The notes: generated from the sequence alone by a model not told the origin. A stretch of DNA of 64,000 bases from Roseivivax jejudonensis (GCF_900172265.1 NZ_FWFK01000006.1:217818-281817); one strand, 5' to 3'; counted from the first letter of the stretch, positions 51,496-61,561 are shown. Numbers and translations are program-made.

Positions 51496-52218
51496 ATGCA
51501 ACTGAAGGACAAGACAGCCGCGATCACCGGCGCGGCGTCGGGCATCGGCCTCGAATGCGCGAAGATCCTTTTGGAGAACGGCGCGCGGGTCGTGCTCGTC
51601 GACCGCGATGCGGACAAGCTGGCGCAGCTGACGGACGAGCTCGGCGCGAACGCCCTCGCGCTGGAGCTCGACCTACTCGACCCGGCGCAGGTGTCGGATC
51701 TCGGCCGCAGGATCGAGGAGACGGCAGGTCCGCTCGACATCTTTCACGCCAATGCCGGCGCCTATGTCGGCGGTGACGTTGCGGAGGGCGATCCGGACGT
51801 CTGGGACAGGGTGCTCAACCTCAACGTCAACGCCGCGTTCCGTTCGGTCCACGCGGTGCTCCCGCAAATGATCGAACGCGGGACGGGTGACATTCTGTTC
51901 ACCTCCTCCGTCGCCGGCGTGATCCCGGTAAAATGGGAGCCGATCTACACCGCGTCCAAGTACGCGGTGCAGGCCTTCCTTCACACCACGCGCCAGCAGG
52001 TGTCCAGGCACGGCATCCGCATGGGCGCCGTGCTGCCGGGGCCGGTGGTGACGGCACTGATCGACAGCTGGCCGGAGGCCAAGAAAGAGGAGGCCCTCGC
52101 CAATGGTTCGCTCATGCAGCCGCGCGAGGTCGCGGAATGCGTGCTCTTCATGCTGACGCGGCCGCGCGGCGTGGTGGTGCGCGATCTCGTCATCCTGCCG
52201 AACTCGGTGGAGCTCTGA
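51496..52218 (+). CDS. SDR polyol dehydrogenase (ribitol/sorbitol-type)
   Basis: 240 residues. Classical [11 protein letters not shown] near residue 11, HANAGAY, the catalytic serine in LFTSSVAG, and Y-T-A-S-K. It is closest in pattern to ribitol 2-dehydrogenase-type enzymes, which oxidise a pentitol to a ketopentose. The genetic context (pentitol-type transporter before, FGGY kinase after) supports oxidation to D-ribulose or a similar sugar. GAGGAGAAG precedes the ATG at 51496. The exact substrate is inferred. Confidence 0.82.
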   Translation: MQLKDKTAAITGAASGIGLECAKILLENGARVVLVDRDADKLAQLTDELGANALALELDLLDPAQVSDLGRRIEETAGPLDIFHANAGAYVGGDVAEGDPDVWDRVLNLNVNAAFRSVHAVLPQMIERGTGDILFTSSVAGVIPVKWEPIYTASKYAVQAFLHTTRQQVSRHGIRMGAVLPGPVVTALIDSWPEAKKEEALANGSLMQPREVAECVLFMLTRPRGVVVRDLVILPNSVEL

Positions 52219-52219
52219 G

Positions 52220-53818
52220 GTGGCGGAGGGACCGTATTTCATCGGCGTGGATGTCGGCACCGGAAGCGCCCGCGCCGGCGTCTTCGACGCCGCGGGCGGC
52301 CAGCACGGCGCCCATTCGGCAGAGATCGCCATCCACCGCGAACCGGGCGGCATCGTCGAGCAATCGAGCGCCGACATCTGGGCGGCCTGCTGCGCCTCGG
52401 TCCGCGGCGCGGTCGCGGCGGCTGGCATCGACCCCGCCGATGTTGCGGGGCTCGGCTTCGACGCGACCTGTTCGCTCGTGGTGTCGGGCGACGGAGGCGT
52501 ACCGCTCCCGGTCGGCGAGCCGGGAGCGCCCGACCGCGATGTGATCGTCTGGATGGATCACCGGGCCACCGAGCAGGCGGCGCGGATCAACGCCGGCGAT
52601 CACGCCGTGCTGAAATACGTCGGCGGCCGCATCTCTCCGGAAATGCAGACCCCGAAGCTCTTGTGGTTGCGCGAGAACCGGCCGGACGTCTTCGACGCAG
52701 CGTGGCAATTCTTCGACCTGACCGACTTTCTCGGCTGGCGCGCCACCGGCGCCATCGCGCGCTCGAGCTGCACCGTGACCTGCAAATGGACCTACCTCGC
52801 GCACGAGGAGCGCTGGGATCCGGAGTACTTTCGGGCCATCGGGCTGGGCGTTTTGGCCGACGAAGACTTCGCCCGGATCGGCACCGACATCGTCCGACCC
52901 GGGACGCGGCTTGCCGCCGGGCTGACGCCGGACGCGGCCGACGCGCTGGGTCTGGCTCCGGGCACGGCCGTCGGCGCCGGCTTGATCGACGCCCACGCTG
53001 GCGGCATCGGCACGGTCGGCCCCGAGGAGGGGCCCGAGGCGAACCTTGCCTACGTCTTCGGCACCTCGTCCTGCACGATGACCTCGACGGCCGAGCCGGT
53101 CTTCGTGCCCGGCGTCTGGGGCCCGTATTTCGAGGCGATGGTCCCCGGTCTTTGGCTGAACGAAGGCGGTCAGTCGGTCGCAGGCGCGGCGATCGCGCAT
53201 CTCGTGCATCATCACCCGTACGCCCCCGTTGCCGCGAAGAAAGCCGAGGCCAAGGGCATGTCGCTGCCAAACTGGCTCGCTGAAGAAGCTGCCAAGCGCT
53301 CGGCTGGCGCATCGGCGGTCTCCCTTGCCGATGGGGTCCACGTGGTGCCGGAATTCCTTGGCAATCGCGCACCGTTCGCCGACCCGGATACGCGGGCGGT
53401 GATCCTGGGGCTCGGCATGGACGACGGGGTCGACGGGCTCGTGGCGCTCTATGTCGCCGGTGTCTGCGGCATCGGCTACGGGCTGCGGCAAATCATCGAC
53501 GCGCAGGCGACCCGCGGCATCCGCATCCGACGCGTGGTGCTCTCGGGTGGCGCCGGACGCCACCCGATCGTCCGGCAACTCCTCGCCGGCTCCGCAGGCA
53601 TCGAGATCGCGATCCCGGCGGCCGAGGAACCCGTCCTCTTGGGAGCCGCCATTCTCGGCAGCGTCGCCTCGGGCGGATACGCCGACATTCGGGACGCGAT
53701 GTCGCAGATGACCCGGTTCTCGGACCGGTTCGCGCCCCCCGCAGACGCGGCGGCGGCCCATGCTCGCCGCTTCGAAGTTTTCGAGAACATGCAGGCGCTT
53801 GCGCGTGATGCGAAGTAG
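52220..53818 (+). CDS. FGGY-family pentulose kinase (ribulokinase type)
   Basis: 532 residues from a GTG at 52220, one base after the SDR stop. N-terminal ATPase lobe: FIGVDVGTGSARAGVFD; substrate region: GFDATCSLVV and WMDHRA; C-terminal lobe: SGGAGRHPIVRQLLAG and AAILGSVASGG. These features match the eukaryote-like D-ribulokinase (FGGY/YDR109C) branch. It phosphorylates the ketopentose made by the SDR enzyme and feeds the pentose-phosphate pathway. It is the last gene of the operon, with a strong hairpin 135 bp downstream. Confidence 0.88.
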   Translation: MAEGPYFIGVDVGTGSARAGVFDAAGGQHGAHSAEIAIHREPGGIVEQSSADIWAACCASVRGAVAAAGIDPADVAGLGFDATCSLVVSGDGGVPLPVGEPGAPDRDVIVWMDHRATEQAARINAGDHAVLKYVGGRISPEMQTPKLLWLRENRPDVFDAAWQFFDLTDFLGWRATGAIARSSCTVTCKWTYLAHEERWDPEYFRAIGLGVLADEDFARIGTDIVRPGTRLAAGLTPDAADALGLAPGTAVGAGLIDAHAGGIGTVGPEEGPEANLAYVFGTSSCTMTSTAEPVFVPGVWGPYFEAMVPGLWLNEGGQSVAGAAIAHLVHHHPYAPVAAKKAEAKGMSLPNWLAEEAAKRSAGASAVSLADGVHVVPEFLGNRAPFADPDTRAVILGLGMDDGVDGLVALYVAGVCGIGYGLRQIIDAQATRGIRIRRVVLSGGAGRHPIVRQLLAGSAGIEIAIPAAEEPVLLGAAILGSVASGGYADIRDAMSQMTRFSDRFAPPADAAAAHARRFEVFENMQALARDAK

Positions 53819-53952
53819 GAGTGCCGATCTCCACGTATGGGCAGTTGGTTCCACTGGTTCAGTGCATGGCCGAGACGAACACGTTGCCTACGTCCTCGAC
53901 ATCGTTGCCGCACCGAAAAGTCCAGAAAACTACGTGCCATGGCTCAAGCTGA

Positions 53953-53978
53953 AGCCGAGCGCCTGAGGGCGCTCGGCT
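53953..53978 (+). terminator. Strong terminator-like hairpin after the pentitol operon
   Basis: Perfect 11-bp stem AGCCGAGCGCC (53953-53963) / GGCGCTCGGCT (53968-53978) with loop TGAG. There is no long T-run, but the stem is the strongest in the region. Confidence 0.6.
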
Positions 53979-54400
53979 CCCATGCTTTCGCTCGCGGCTG
54001 ATCGACTAGCCTGTGTTGCTCATGTGGCAGAAACGATTTGCGTATATGACCGCTTGGGGGAAGGCGTCGAGGGCTGGAGTCAGACATCGATGCGAAGGTT
54101 GGTTTGGGGCCGGTCACAAGCGTTTCGGGAGCCGTTCCCAGTTCCATGCCTTACCGCCGGCCCGTGCGGACGGTTCAACAAAGATCGAAAACCAAAGATC
54201 CGGTGTCGGCCGCAAATTCATCCTTGGACCAGACATTGGTCAGGAGCCGAACCCATCGTCTCTGCCGGCGCCGATGAGAGTCTCGGTCCGCGTCAATCGA
54301 CACAGCGAGGTGCGGCGCCGAACCATGCAATCGACAAGAACGTGAGCGGCTGCGCCGCATGGTTGTGCTACGCGTAGGCATCGGCAAGGGAGGCACTTTC
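53979..54400. other. Gap before the YghX-like gene
   Basis: No supported gene, RNA or EcfG-type box is visible. Base composition is less GC-rich than neighbouring coding DNA, with AT-containing tracts near 54030 and 54180. A promoter for the YghX-like gene probably lies within. Confidence 0.45.
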
Positions 54401-55315
54401 ATGAACGAACAGATTTCAACACGCCGTCTCACTGCGGCGGATTTCGACCAAGAGCTGCTCGACCTCTACGACTACTACGCCCACGGAAAGATTTCGAAGC
54501 GGGAGTTTCTCGATCGCGCCGGAAAATGGGCTGTGGGCGGAGTGACCGCCGCCGCGATTCTCGGAACCCTCGCGCCGAACTATGCTCTCGCCCAGCAGGT
54601 CGCAGAGAACGATCCGGACATCGTGGGTGAGGACATCACCTATCAGAGTCCAGACGGCACCGGGGACATCACGGCGTATCTCGTCAGGCCGGCCCAGGTG
54701 GACACCGAGAACCCGCCAGCCGCTGTTCTGGTCGTTCATGAGAACCGGGGCCTCAACCCCTATATCCGCGACGTCGTGCGGCGCCTTGCCAAGGCGGGCT
54801 TCGTCGCGATGGGACCGGATGGCCTGTCGTCCCTGGGCGGCTACCCGGGTAGCGACGACGAGGGCCGCGAAATGCAACGCAGCCTCGATCAAGAAGCTCT
54901 ACTGAACGACTTCTTCGCAGGTTTCGAGTATCTGCAAGCGCTCGAGAATACCAACGGCAAGGTCGGAGCTACAGGCTTCTGCTACGGTGGTGGCGTGGTA
55001 AACAAACTGGCCGTTGCGTATCCCGAGATGGCGGCGGGGGTCCCCTTCTATGGTGCCGCGCCGGAGAGCCGCCAGGTGGCGCAGATCGAGGCGCCTCTCA
55101 TGATCCAGCTCGCGGCGCTCGACCAGCGGATCAATGCGATGTGGCCCGAGTTCCAGAAGTCGCTGGAGGAGAACGACAAGCGATACGAGGCACATATCTA
55201 TCCCGGTGTGAACCACGGTTTCCACAACGACACGACGCCTCGCTACGACGAGGCCGCTGCCATGCTCGCCGAAGAACGCATGGTCGCCTGGTTCAGGACC
55301 TACCTCGCAGGCTGA
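54401..55315 (+). CDS. yghX: Dienelactone-hydrolase-family protein, YghX-like
   Basis: 304 residues; AAGGGAGG precedes the ATG at 54401. The N-terminus has LLDLYDYYAHGKISKREFLDRA followed by a hydrophobic segment (VGGVTAAAILGTLAPNYALA), the characteristic YghX opening and a probable export signal or anchor. The hydrolase domain has the oxyanion segment VVHENRGLNPYIRDV, the nucleophile Cys in TGFCYGGG, an Asp in LAALDQRIN, and His in YPGVNHGFHND. Substrate unknown. It stands alone, and the next gene is on the other strand. Confidence 0.88.
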   Translation: MNEQISTRRLTAADFDQELLDLYDYYAHGKISKREFLDRAGKWAVGGVTAAAILGTLAPNYALAQQVAENDPDIVGEDITYQSPDGTGDITAYLVRPAQVDTENPPAAVLVVHENRGLNPYIRDVVRRLAKAGFVAMGPDGLSSLGGYPGSDDEGREMQRSLDQEALLNDFFAGFEYLQALENTNGKVGATGFCYGGGVVNKLAVAYPEMAAGVPFYGAAPESRQVAQIEAPLMIQLAALDQRINAMWPEFQKSLEENDKRYEAHIYPGVNHGFHNDTTPRYDEAAAMLAEERMVAWFRTYLAG

Positions 55316-55968
55316 CGAGATTTAGCGTCCGCCTCGCGGCGGGCGTGACTTCCGACATCGGGAAAGCTGCAACAGCCGGGAAAATCCAGCATCCGGCGGT
55401 CCATGAACGCCCATCGAGGAGGCTCGTGGCGATCAGCGCCGAACCGTCCGAGACTGTCCGCGTGCCCGGGTCGAACAGGCATCGCGGATCGCTACGGCAG
55501 CTCAGCGCCACACCCGCGCACCGGTCGCCGTCGTAGCAGGCCTGCGAGATCAGGTAATCGCAGCGGCACCGCCGGCTCGTCTCGCGCCAGTCGCGCAGCT
55601 TGCCCGTCGCAGGCGCACGCGCCGCGTCCCCGGCCATGTTCACGACGCGGGGCGGATCCCCGCACACGGGCGCCACGGACGAGCGGATCGCACGCGGCGA
55701 AGCCCGCCGCGTCGTACTCGAGCCATAGGGGACCCTTCGTGCTGCGCATCCGGGAGACTTCGCGCGTCGCAGTCCGGAAGCTGCCGGTGTTCGCGGCGTC
55801 CGCCCCGAGACGCCGGACGATGCCGACCACCTGTCGTCTGCACTTGCCGCACCCGCCAGCCCGTCCGCCGTGTCGATCACCAACAGGCCGATGCGCGTTG
55901 TCGTCACTTCGGGGCCCCTTGCGACTCAACAATGAGAGGTCCCGGATCCCGAGGCGCACGGCCCTGCG
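55316..55968. other. Gap between yghX and the second HWE-type kinase gene
   Basis: No confident gene. One minus-strand frame (GTG near 55907 down to 55293) encodes a cysteine-rich middle part (RRCRCDYLISQACYDGDRC) and might be part of a decayed or unusual secreted protein, but its ends look non-coding and it overlaps yghX. Confidence 0.35.
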
Positions 55969-57054
55969 TCAGCCGGCGAAGACCATCGTCGTCGTGACGC
56001 CTTCGCCCTCGCTCTCCACGTCCATGTCGCAGTCGAGCTCCATGCAGACGATCTCGGCGATCTTCATGCCGAGCCCGCGCGGCGACTGCTCCGCCTCCTG
56101 CGGGAGGCCGACGCCATCGTCAGAGCACACGAGGCTGATCATGTCGTCGGCAGTCTGGGTGATCTCGATCCGCACGCGACCCGTGCGACCGTCCGGAAAC
56201 GCGTGCTTGAAGGAATTGGCCACGAACTCGTTGACGAACGTGCCCACCGCCGCCGCCTGCGCGGACCCCACGACGATCTCCTCGGCCGCGACCTCGAGAC
56301 GGACACCGGCCGGCGCGATTCCTTCGAGGTTGCTGCAGATCCGGTTGAGGAAATCCGACATCTCCACGGTCATGTGCGCGTTCGTGGTGTAGAGCTGCTC
56401 GTGCAGCTGCGTCAGGGAGTCGACGCGCGTGGTAATCATCGACAGCGCGAGTTTCGCGTCCTCTGACGCGAACGCCCTCTGCTGCAGCCGCGCGAAGGAT
56501 GCCAGCGACTGCAACGAGTTCTTCACCCGGTGATCGACCTCCTTGCGCAGCACGTCGGCCATGCGGGCGGCCTTCTGGTTTTCGAGCAGCGTCATGACCT
56601 GGCGCGCCAGCACGCGCAGCGTATCGCGCTGCAGCGGCGTCAGCGCGCGCGGCGCGTAATCGAGCACGCACAACGTCCCGAGCGGCAGCCCCTCGTCGGT
56701 CTTGAGGAGCGCGCCGGCATAGAACCGGAGCCCGGGGTCTCCGCAGCACAGCGGGTTGTCCTGCATCCGCGGATCCTCGAGCGTGTCGCGGATCTCGACG
56801 AAATCCTCTTCGAGAATGACATGCGCGCAGATCGACGTCGCGATCGGCGTCTCGCGCACGCCCAGTCCCGTTTCGGCCTTGAACCATTGTCGCTCGGCAT
56901 CGATGAAGTTGATGACCGAGATCTGCGTTTCGCAGATCGCGGCCGCGAGCTTCACGATGTCGTCGAATTCCTGCTCCGGATCCGTGTCGAGAACTTCGAA
57001 CGAATGCAGCGCAGACAGCCGCTGATCCTGGCGAGGGTGAAGTGCAGCCTCCAT
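55969..57054 (-). CDS. GAF-HisKA_2/HWE-type sensor histidine kinase
   Basis: 361 residues from the ATG at 57054; the longer open frame upstream is not coding-like. A GAF domain (~20-160) contains FDDIVKLAAAICETQISVINF, RQWFKA and CCGDPGLRFYAGALL. The kinase core has His175 in KEVDHRVKNSLQ, typical of HisKA_2/HWE kinases. The ATPase part has N in VNEFVANSFKHAF and a GLGM glycine box. It is soluble, without transmembrane helices. Such kinases commonly feed PhyR-type regulators or blue-light/redox pathways; the GAF lacks an obvious chromophore cysteine motif. It has no EcfG-type box or partner regulator next to it. Confidence 0.88.
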   Translation of the reverse strand: MEAALHPRQDQRLSALHSFEVLDTDPEQEFDDIVKLAAAICETQISVINFIDAERQWFKAETGLGVRETPIATSICAHVILEEDFVEIRDTLEDPRMQDNPLCCGDPGLRFYAGALLKTDEGLPLGTLCVLDYAPRALTPLQRDTLRVLARQVMTLLENQKAARMADVLRKEVDHRVKNSLQSLASFARLQQRAFASEDAKLALSMITTRVDSLTQLHEQLYTTNAHMTVEMSDFLNRICSNLEGIAPAGVRLEVAAEEIVVGSAQAAAVGTFVNEFVANSFKHAFPDGRTGRVRIEITQTADDMISLVCSDDGVGLPQEAEQSPRGLGMKIAEIVCMELDCDMDVESEGEGVTTTMVFAG

Positions 57055-57528
57055 GACGGGGCTCCGATCATTGGTGAGTTGCGTGCGGCCCTCTGGGCCG
57101 GGGGCGGTCCGAGCGTAACACACATTCCGGACATGCCATGTTATTCGCCTCGGAGTCGAAACATGATTTTCGAAACGGGTCAAATCGGGCCCGCGAAAGC
57201 GCTTTCGGGCCATCGTTCGCGGCGGGCTAGAGCGAAGGCGGCAGGCGGTACATCCCGGGCGTTGCGGGCCGGATGCGGCTCGCATCCGCTGCGGCTCCGC
57301 TTTCGCCGACTCGGGCCGGTCTGCGGCGCGGTCGACGCGACCGAGCCAATGCGTCGCTTGTCCGCGACGACACCGCCGGCCCACCGGCTGGGCAGTCTCG
57401 CGCCCCGCCCTGCCCCCGAGGCGTGCGGCAGGCTTTTCCGGCGCTGGCGCGCGCGCTACGCCTGACACCCAAGGGCGCAGCCGCCGGCCGGGGCCGGCGC
57501 GCGGGTCTCGACGTACACCGGGGGAGCG
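57055..57528. other. Intergenic region between divergent kinase and IclR genes
   Basis: No coding frame I trust, no palindrome of note and no EcfG-type box. It should contain promoters for both divergent genes. Confidence 0.45.
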
Positions 57529-58320
57529 ATGCAGGGCGACCATGTGAAATCGGCGGCGCGCGTGCTGGAGATCCTCGAGTTTTTCGCCGACCACCGCCGC
57601 CCCGCGCGTATGAGCGTTCTGATCCGCGCGCTCGGCTACCCGCCCTCGAGCATGACCGGGTTGCTGCGCACGCTGGTGGCCCGCGGCTACATGGACATCG
57701 ATCCCGACACGCACGAATACATGCCAACGGCCCGGCTGATGCAGCTGACGCGCTGGCTCGGCACCGGCGGATACGAAGAAACGGTCGTGCTCGACGCGAT
57801 GCACCGCCTGCGCGACCGGGTCGACGAGCCGGTGGTGCTGGGAGCGCCGGTCGGGTTGCACATCGAGTACGTGATGTCGTTGCATCGCTCGGACGGCGTC
57901 AATTCCCACATTCGGCCCGGCGACCGGCGACTGATGATCCAGAACGGGATCGGCTGGCTGCTGCTGAGCCGGATGCCCCGGTCCGACGCGCTGCGCGTTC
58001 ACGAGGGCACCGTGGCGGCGGGGCTGCTGCAGGCGGACGACTTCGACCGGGCATCCTACGAACAGACCCTCGACCGTCACGAAGACACGGACGTGTCGGT
58101 GCTTCATGCCCGCGACCTGATCGCGCCCACGGCCCATTGGAACGCCTCGATGGTGGCCGTTCTGATCCCGGTGCCCGACGGGCACGCCCGGCCGCTCGGG
58201 GTCGGCGTACACGGGCCGACGGCACGCATCATCGATAAGACCCCGGTCCTGATCGATGCGTTGCGCGGTCTGGTCCGCGACCTCCACGCCCAGATCCACG
58301 GCAGCGCTTCACATATGTGA
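57529..58320 (+). CDS. IclR-family transcriptional regulator
   Basis: 263 residues. An N-terminal winged helix (VKSAARVLEILEFFADH; MSVLIRALGYPPSSMTGLLRTLVARGYMDID) precedes the IclR effector domain (EPVVLGAPVGLHIEYV; RRLMIQNGIGWLLLS). It likely controls the neighbouring catabolic genes. A perfect 14-bp palindrome overlaps its own stop codon, just ahead of the dehydrogenase gene, and a related site lies ~4.9 kb away between dctP and accB. This suggests one regulon spanning both. Confidence 0.9.
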   Translation: MQGDHVKSAARVLEILEFFADHRRPARMSVLIRALGYPPSSMTGLLRTLVARGYMDIDPDTHEYMPTARLMQLTRWLGTGGYEETVVLDAMHRLRDRVDEPVVLGAPVGLHIEYVMSLHRSDGVNSHIRPGDRRLMIQNGIGWLLLSRMPRSDALRVHEGTVAAGLLQADDFDRASYEQTLDRHEDTDVSVLHARDLIAPTAHWNASMVAVLIPVPDGHARPLGVGVHGPTARIIDKTPVLIDALRGLVRDLHAQIHGSASHM

Positions 58321-58321
58321 A
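58308..58321. promoter_or_regulatory. Palindromic operator, probable IclR site 1
   Basis: TTCACATATGTGAA, a perfect 14-bp palindrome overlapping the IclR stop codon, 82 bp before the 58403 gene. It shares TTCA and ATATGTGAA with the site at 63225-63242. Confidence 0.65.
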
Positions 58322-58402
58322 AGCGATCCCGCTCCCGGGGCTTCCGATTGACACGCAGGGCCGACGCGGAAACCTGAGGGTGACGAGCCGGGAGGAGACG
58401 AC

Positions 58403-59386
58403 ATGACCGACACCACCGCCGAAACCGGCCCGCCGCCGGGCGGGCGCATCTGCATTGTCGGCGCAGGCTTCATGGGGTGCGTCATCGCGACGATGTACGC
58501 GCATCACGGCTACGAGGCCGTGCTGTGCGACCTGCGCTCCGACCTGCTCGACAGCTTTGCCGAGCGGGCACGGCCGATCGCCGCCACGTTCTCGGACGAT
58601 GCCGCGACGGTCGATGCGATCCTCGGGCGGGTGACGACGACCACCGAGTTACCCGAGGCGGTCGAGGGCGCCTTCATGGTGCACGAGGCCGTGCAGGAGG
58701 CGTTGGAGGCCAAGCAGGCGGTGTTCGAGACGCTCGACACGCTCTGCCCGCCCGAAGTCGTTCTGGCGACGAACACGTCCTCGCTGCTGCTGTCGGACAT
58801 CGCGGCGCGGGTGACGCACAGGGCGCGGGTGCTCGGCATCCACTACATCACGCCCGCGCACATCATCAGGGCCGTGGAGATCATCCACGACGAGACGACG
58901 CCGCCGGAGCTTGTCGCCTGGGGCCGGGCGTTCGCCGAGAGCATCGACCACGTGGGCGTCGCCACGCCCGAGCGGCCGGGCTTTCTCATCAACAAGATCC
59001 AGTTCGCGATGCTGACCGAGATCTATCGCCTCGTGGACGAGGGCATCGCCAGCCGCGACGACATCGACGCCGCGGTCCGGCTGAGCATCGGGCCGCGACT
59101 GGCGCTGTGGGGCCCGCTTCTGACCGAAGACCTGATCGTGCCGAAATCGACCGCGCTGGCGGTGACGTACTCGCTCTACCGGCAAACCGGCGACGAGAAC
59201 TTCAAGGGCCGCGACGCGTTGCGGGCGCTGGTGGACGCCGGCGATCAGGGCGCGATGACCGGCAAGGGCTGGTATACCTTCGACGCGCCCAACGCCGAGG
59301 TGGTCGAGGAACGCGACCGCCAGCTGACGGACCTGCTCGATTGGCTGAGGGATCGTGACGCGGTGACCCGCCTCAAGGTGCGTTAG
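58403..59386 (+). CDS. 3-hydroxyacyl-CoA-dehydrogenase-family NAD-dependent enzyme
   Basis: 327 residues; GGGAGGAGACGAC precedes the ATG at 58403. The NAD fold has IVGAGFMGCVIA near residue 18, catalytic-type residues in VLGIHYITPAH (~146), and substrate helix GFLINKIQFAMLTEIYRLVDEG. It resembles the branch that includes L-carnitine and L-gulonate dehydrogenases as well as hydroxybutyryl-CoA dehydrogenases, so the substrate may be a hydroxy acid rather than an acyl-CoA. The IclR-type palindrome upstream links it to the regulator. Confidence 0.85.
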   Translation: MTDTTAETGPPPGGRICIVGAGFMGCVIATMYAHHGYEAVLCDLRSDLLDSFAERARPIAATFSDDAATVDAILGRVTTTTELPEAVEGAFMVHEAVQEALEAKQAVFETLDTLCPPEVVLATNTSSLLLSDIAARVTHRARVLGIHYITPAHIIRAVEIIHDETTPPELVAWGRAFAESIDHVGVATPERPGFLINKIQFAMLTEIYRLVDEGIASRDDIDAAVRLSIGPRLALWGPLLTEDLIVPKSTALAVTYSLYRQTGDENFKGRDALRALVDAGDQGAMTGKGWYTFDAPNAEVVEERDRQLTDLLDWLRDRDAVTRLKVR

Positions 59387-59607
59387 GGTTTTTGAGGGTC
59401 GGCGGCGGTGTGCGGGGTGACATCGCCCCGCGCGAAATAGCGGCACAGGCCGCCGCGCTTCGCCGGACCGCCCCCGGCACGGCGGTTTGGCGGGAGTTGG
59501 TCGATCGCTCCGGCGAAGCCCCGACCCGGATGCCATAGATCCCTGTAGAAAATCTGTCGCATTGCCGCACCGCGCCGCATCGGTGCGCGGCTTGGTCGAT
59601 GGCTGAG

Positions 59608-60222
59608 TCAGGACGCGAGACGTTCCACAGCCGCGTCCACCGAGGTGAGATCCGCGTATTTCGCGGCCATGTCGGCCAGCGACTGGCGATGGGCGTCCTG
59701 CCACCGGTCGGCCACCGCGTCCTCGACGACGATGGGCCGGAACCCTAGCTGGATCGCATCGACCACCGTGGCCCGCACGCAACCGCTTGTGCTGAGCCCG
59801 GCCACCACGAGCGTGTCGATGCCCGCCGAGGTGAGCCGGCTCGCCAGATCCGTGCCGAAGAAGCACGACGCGTATTTCTTGGTGAGGACCGGGTCGGTCG
59901 GGGTGCAATCGAGCCGTGGATCCATCTCGACGCCCGCGCCGCCGTCCACGAGATCGCCGAGTGTTCCGATCTTGCGCGCCCAGAGACCGGCATCCGACAG
60001 GTCCGGCCGGTCGTAGGCGACGCGGGTGAACATGATCGGCACGCCGCCCGATCGCGCCGCACCGACCAGCCGGTTGACCGCCGACACGAGCGCGGTGCCG
60101 TCCGACCCGAGCGGGCGATCGGCCTCGGTAAAGGCGCGCGTGACGTCGATGACGAGCAGGAGAGGCCGCGCGCCCCACCCCATGTCATTGCCGAAGCCAT
60201 CGGTGGATGCGGGTTCGGTCAT
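59608..60222 (-). CDS. Isochorismatase-family cysteine hydrolase
   Basis: 204 residues; AGGAGG is 6 nt before the ATG at 60222. The catalytic triad is visible: Asp in LLLVIDVTRAF, Lys in VLTKKYASCF and Cys in LSTSGCVRAT. The cis-peptide-containing segment is also conserved. The family includes N-carbamoylsarcosine amidase, nicotinamidase and ureidoacrylate hydrolase; the form here is closest to N-carbamoylsarcosine amidase-like enzymes. It is the last gene of the TRAP operon, 28 bp after dctM, so it probably hydrolyses an imported amide or carbamoyl compound. Confidence 0.86.
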   Translation of the reverse strand: MTEPASTDGFGNDMGWGARPLLLVIDVTRAFTEADRPLGSDGTALVSAVNRLVGAARSGGVPIMFTRVAYDRPDLSDAGLWARKIGTLGDLVDGGAGVEMDPRLDCTPTDPVLTKKYASCFFGTDLASRLTSAGIDTLVVAGLSTSGCVRATVVDAIQLGFRPIVVEDAVADRWQDAHRQSLADMAAKYADLTSVDAAVERLAS

Positions 60223-60250
60223 CGCTTGCCTCCTGTCGCGCGGTGTCGGG

Positions 60251-61561
60251 TCAGAGCATCGAGGGCAGAACGGTGGTCAGCCCCGGGAACAACGCCAGGA
60301 TCACCATTCCCAGCATGTAGAGCAGAACGAACGGCCACGCGGCCGAGAACACCTTGGCCAGCGTCGCGTCCTCCCACGCGCTTTTGAGCGCGAAGAGAGT
60401 ATAGCCGAACGGCGGGGTCATGCCGCCCACGGTGATGTTCACGAGAAACAGCAGCCAGAACCAGATCGGGTCGAACTGCAGCCGCTCGATGATCGGCAGG
60501 TAGATCGGGATCACGATCAGCATCAGCGCGATCTGGTCGACGAACATGCACAGCAGGAACGGCAGCGCCATCAGCAGAAACAGCATCATCCAGCGCGACA
60601 CGTCGAGCCCCACGACCCACTCGGTCATCGCCGTCGCGCCGCCGGTAAAGGCCAGCAGTTGGCTGAAGAGCTTCGACGAGGCCATGATGAACAGGATCAT
60701 CGCCGACACCTTGACCGACGCGGCAAGTGCCTCGCCCATCATGCGGAAGGACAGGTTGCGGTAGATCGCGGCGGTCATCAGCGAGCCGACGACGCCCATA
60801 GCGCCAGCCTCGGTCGGGGTCGCGATGCCCATGAGGATCAAGCCCATCACCATCAGGATGATGATCGAGAACGGCACGATGCGGATCAGCGCCCAGAGCT
60901 TCTCACGCGCCGTCGGGATCGGCGCGTCGTCGGTTTCAGCGGGGGCGAGCGACGGGTCGAGCCAGGTGCGCACGAAGCAGTAGGTCAGGAAGATCGCCGC
61001 GAACATGAGCCCCGGCAGAATGCCCGCGATCAGGAGCCCGGCGATCGACACGCCGGCGAGCGTGCCGATGATGATGACCAGAACGCTCGGCGGGATCAGC
61101 GGCGCGAGGCTGGCGCCGGCGAGGATCGTGCCTGCCGACATGCGCGCGTCGTATCCGCGCGACACCATGCCAGGCAGCAGCGACCGCCCGAGCATCGCCG
61201 CGACGCCCATCGCCGCGCCCGAAAGCGTGCTGAACACCGTGGCGAGAAGGATCGACAGGACGTACTGGCGCCCGCGCACGCGCCCCACCAGCGTGTCGAT
61301 TGATCGGAAAAGGACCTCGACGGAGTTCGATCGGAACAGCACCTCGCCCATCAGGATGAAGAGCGGGATTGTGACCAGCGATTGTGCCGTCGTCGTCTCG
61401 TAGAGGCTGCTGGCGAACATGCCGTAGCCGGTCGGCCCCATGATGACCGCGACCGCGACGAGGTTGATGCACAGGAACGCCGCAAAGACCGGCAGGCCGG
61501 TGGACATCAGGACCAGCAGCAGGGCGACCCCGGTCAGGACCGCGCCGATACCCTCAACCAT
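60251..61561 (-). CDS. dctM: TRAP transporter large membrane subunit
   Basis: 436 residues with about twelve transmembrane helices, the size of DctM. Features are FSTLSGAAMGVAAMLGRSLLP, GASLAPLIPPSVLVIIIG, TPTEAGAMGVVG and the C-terminal VNITVGGMTPPFGYTLF. It forms the ion-coupled transport channel with DctQ. It overlaps dctQ by 8 bp. Confidence 0.93.
   Translation of the reverse strand: MVEGIGAVLTGVALLLVLMSTGLPVFAAFLCINLVAVAVIMGPTGYGMFASSLYETTTAQSLVTIPLFILMGEVLFRSNSVEVLFRSIDTLVGRVRGRQYVLSILLATVFSTLSGAAMGVAAMLGRSLLPGMVSRGYDARMSAGTILAGASLAPLIPPSVLVIIIGTLAGVSIAGLLIAGILPGLMFAAIFLTYCFVRTWLDPSLAPAETDDAPIPTAREKLWALIRIVPFSIIILMVMGLILMGIATPTEAGAMGVVGSLMTAAIYRNLSFRMMGEALAASVKVSAMILFIMASSKLFSQLLAFTGGATAMTEWVVGLDVSRWMMLFLLMALPFLLCMFVDQIALMLIVIPIYLPIIERLQFDPIWFWLLFLVNITVGGMTPPFGYTLFALKSAWEDATLAKVFSAAWPFVLLYMLGMVILALFPGLTTVLPSML

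Noticed and set aside
54120..54145. Possible EcfG-type box before the yghX gene
   Set aside because: Two GTTCC words are present but on the wrong strand for yghX and without a -10 partner at proper spacing.
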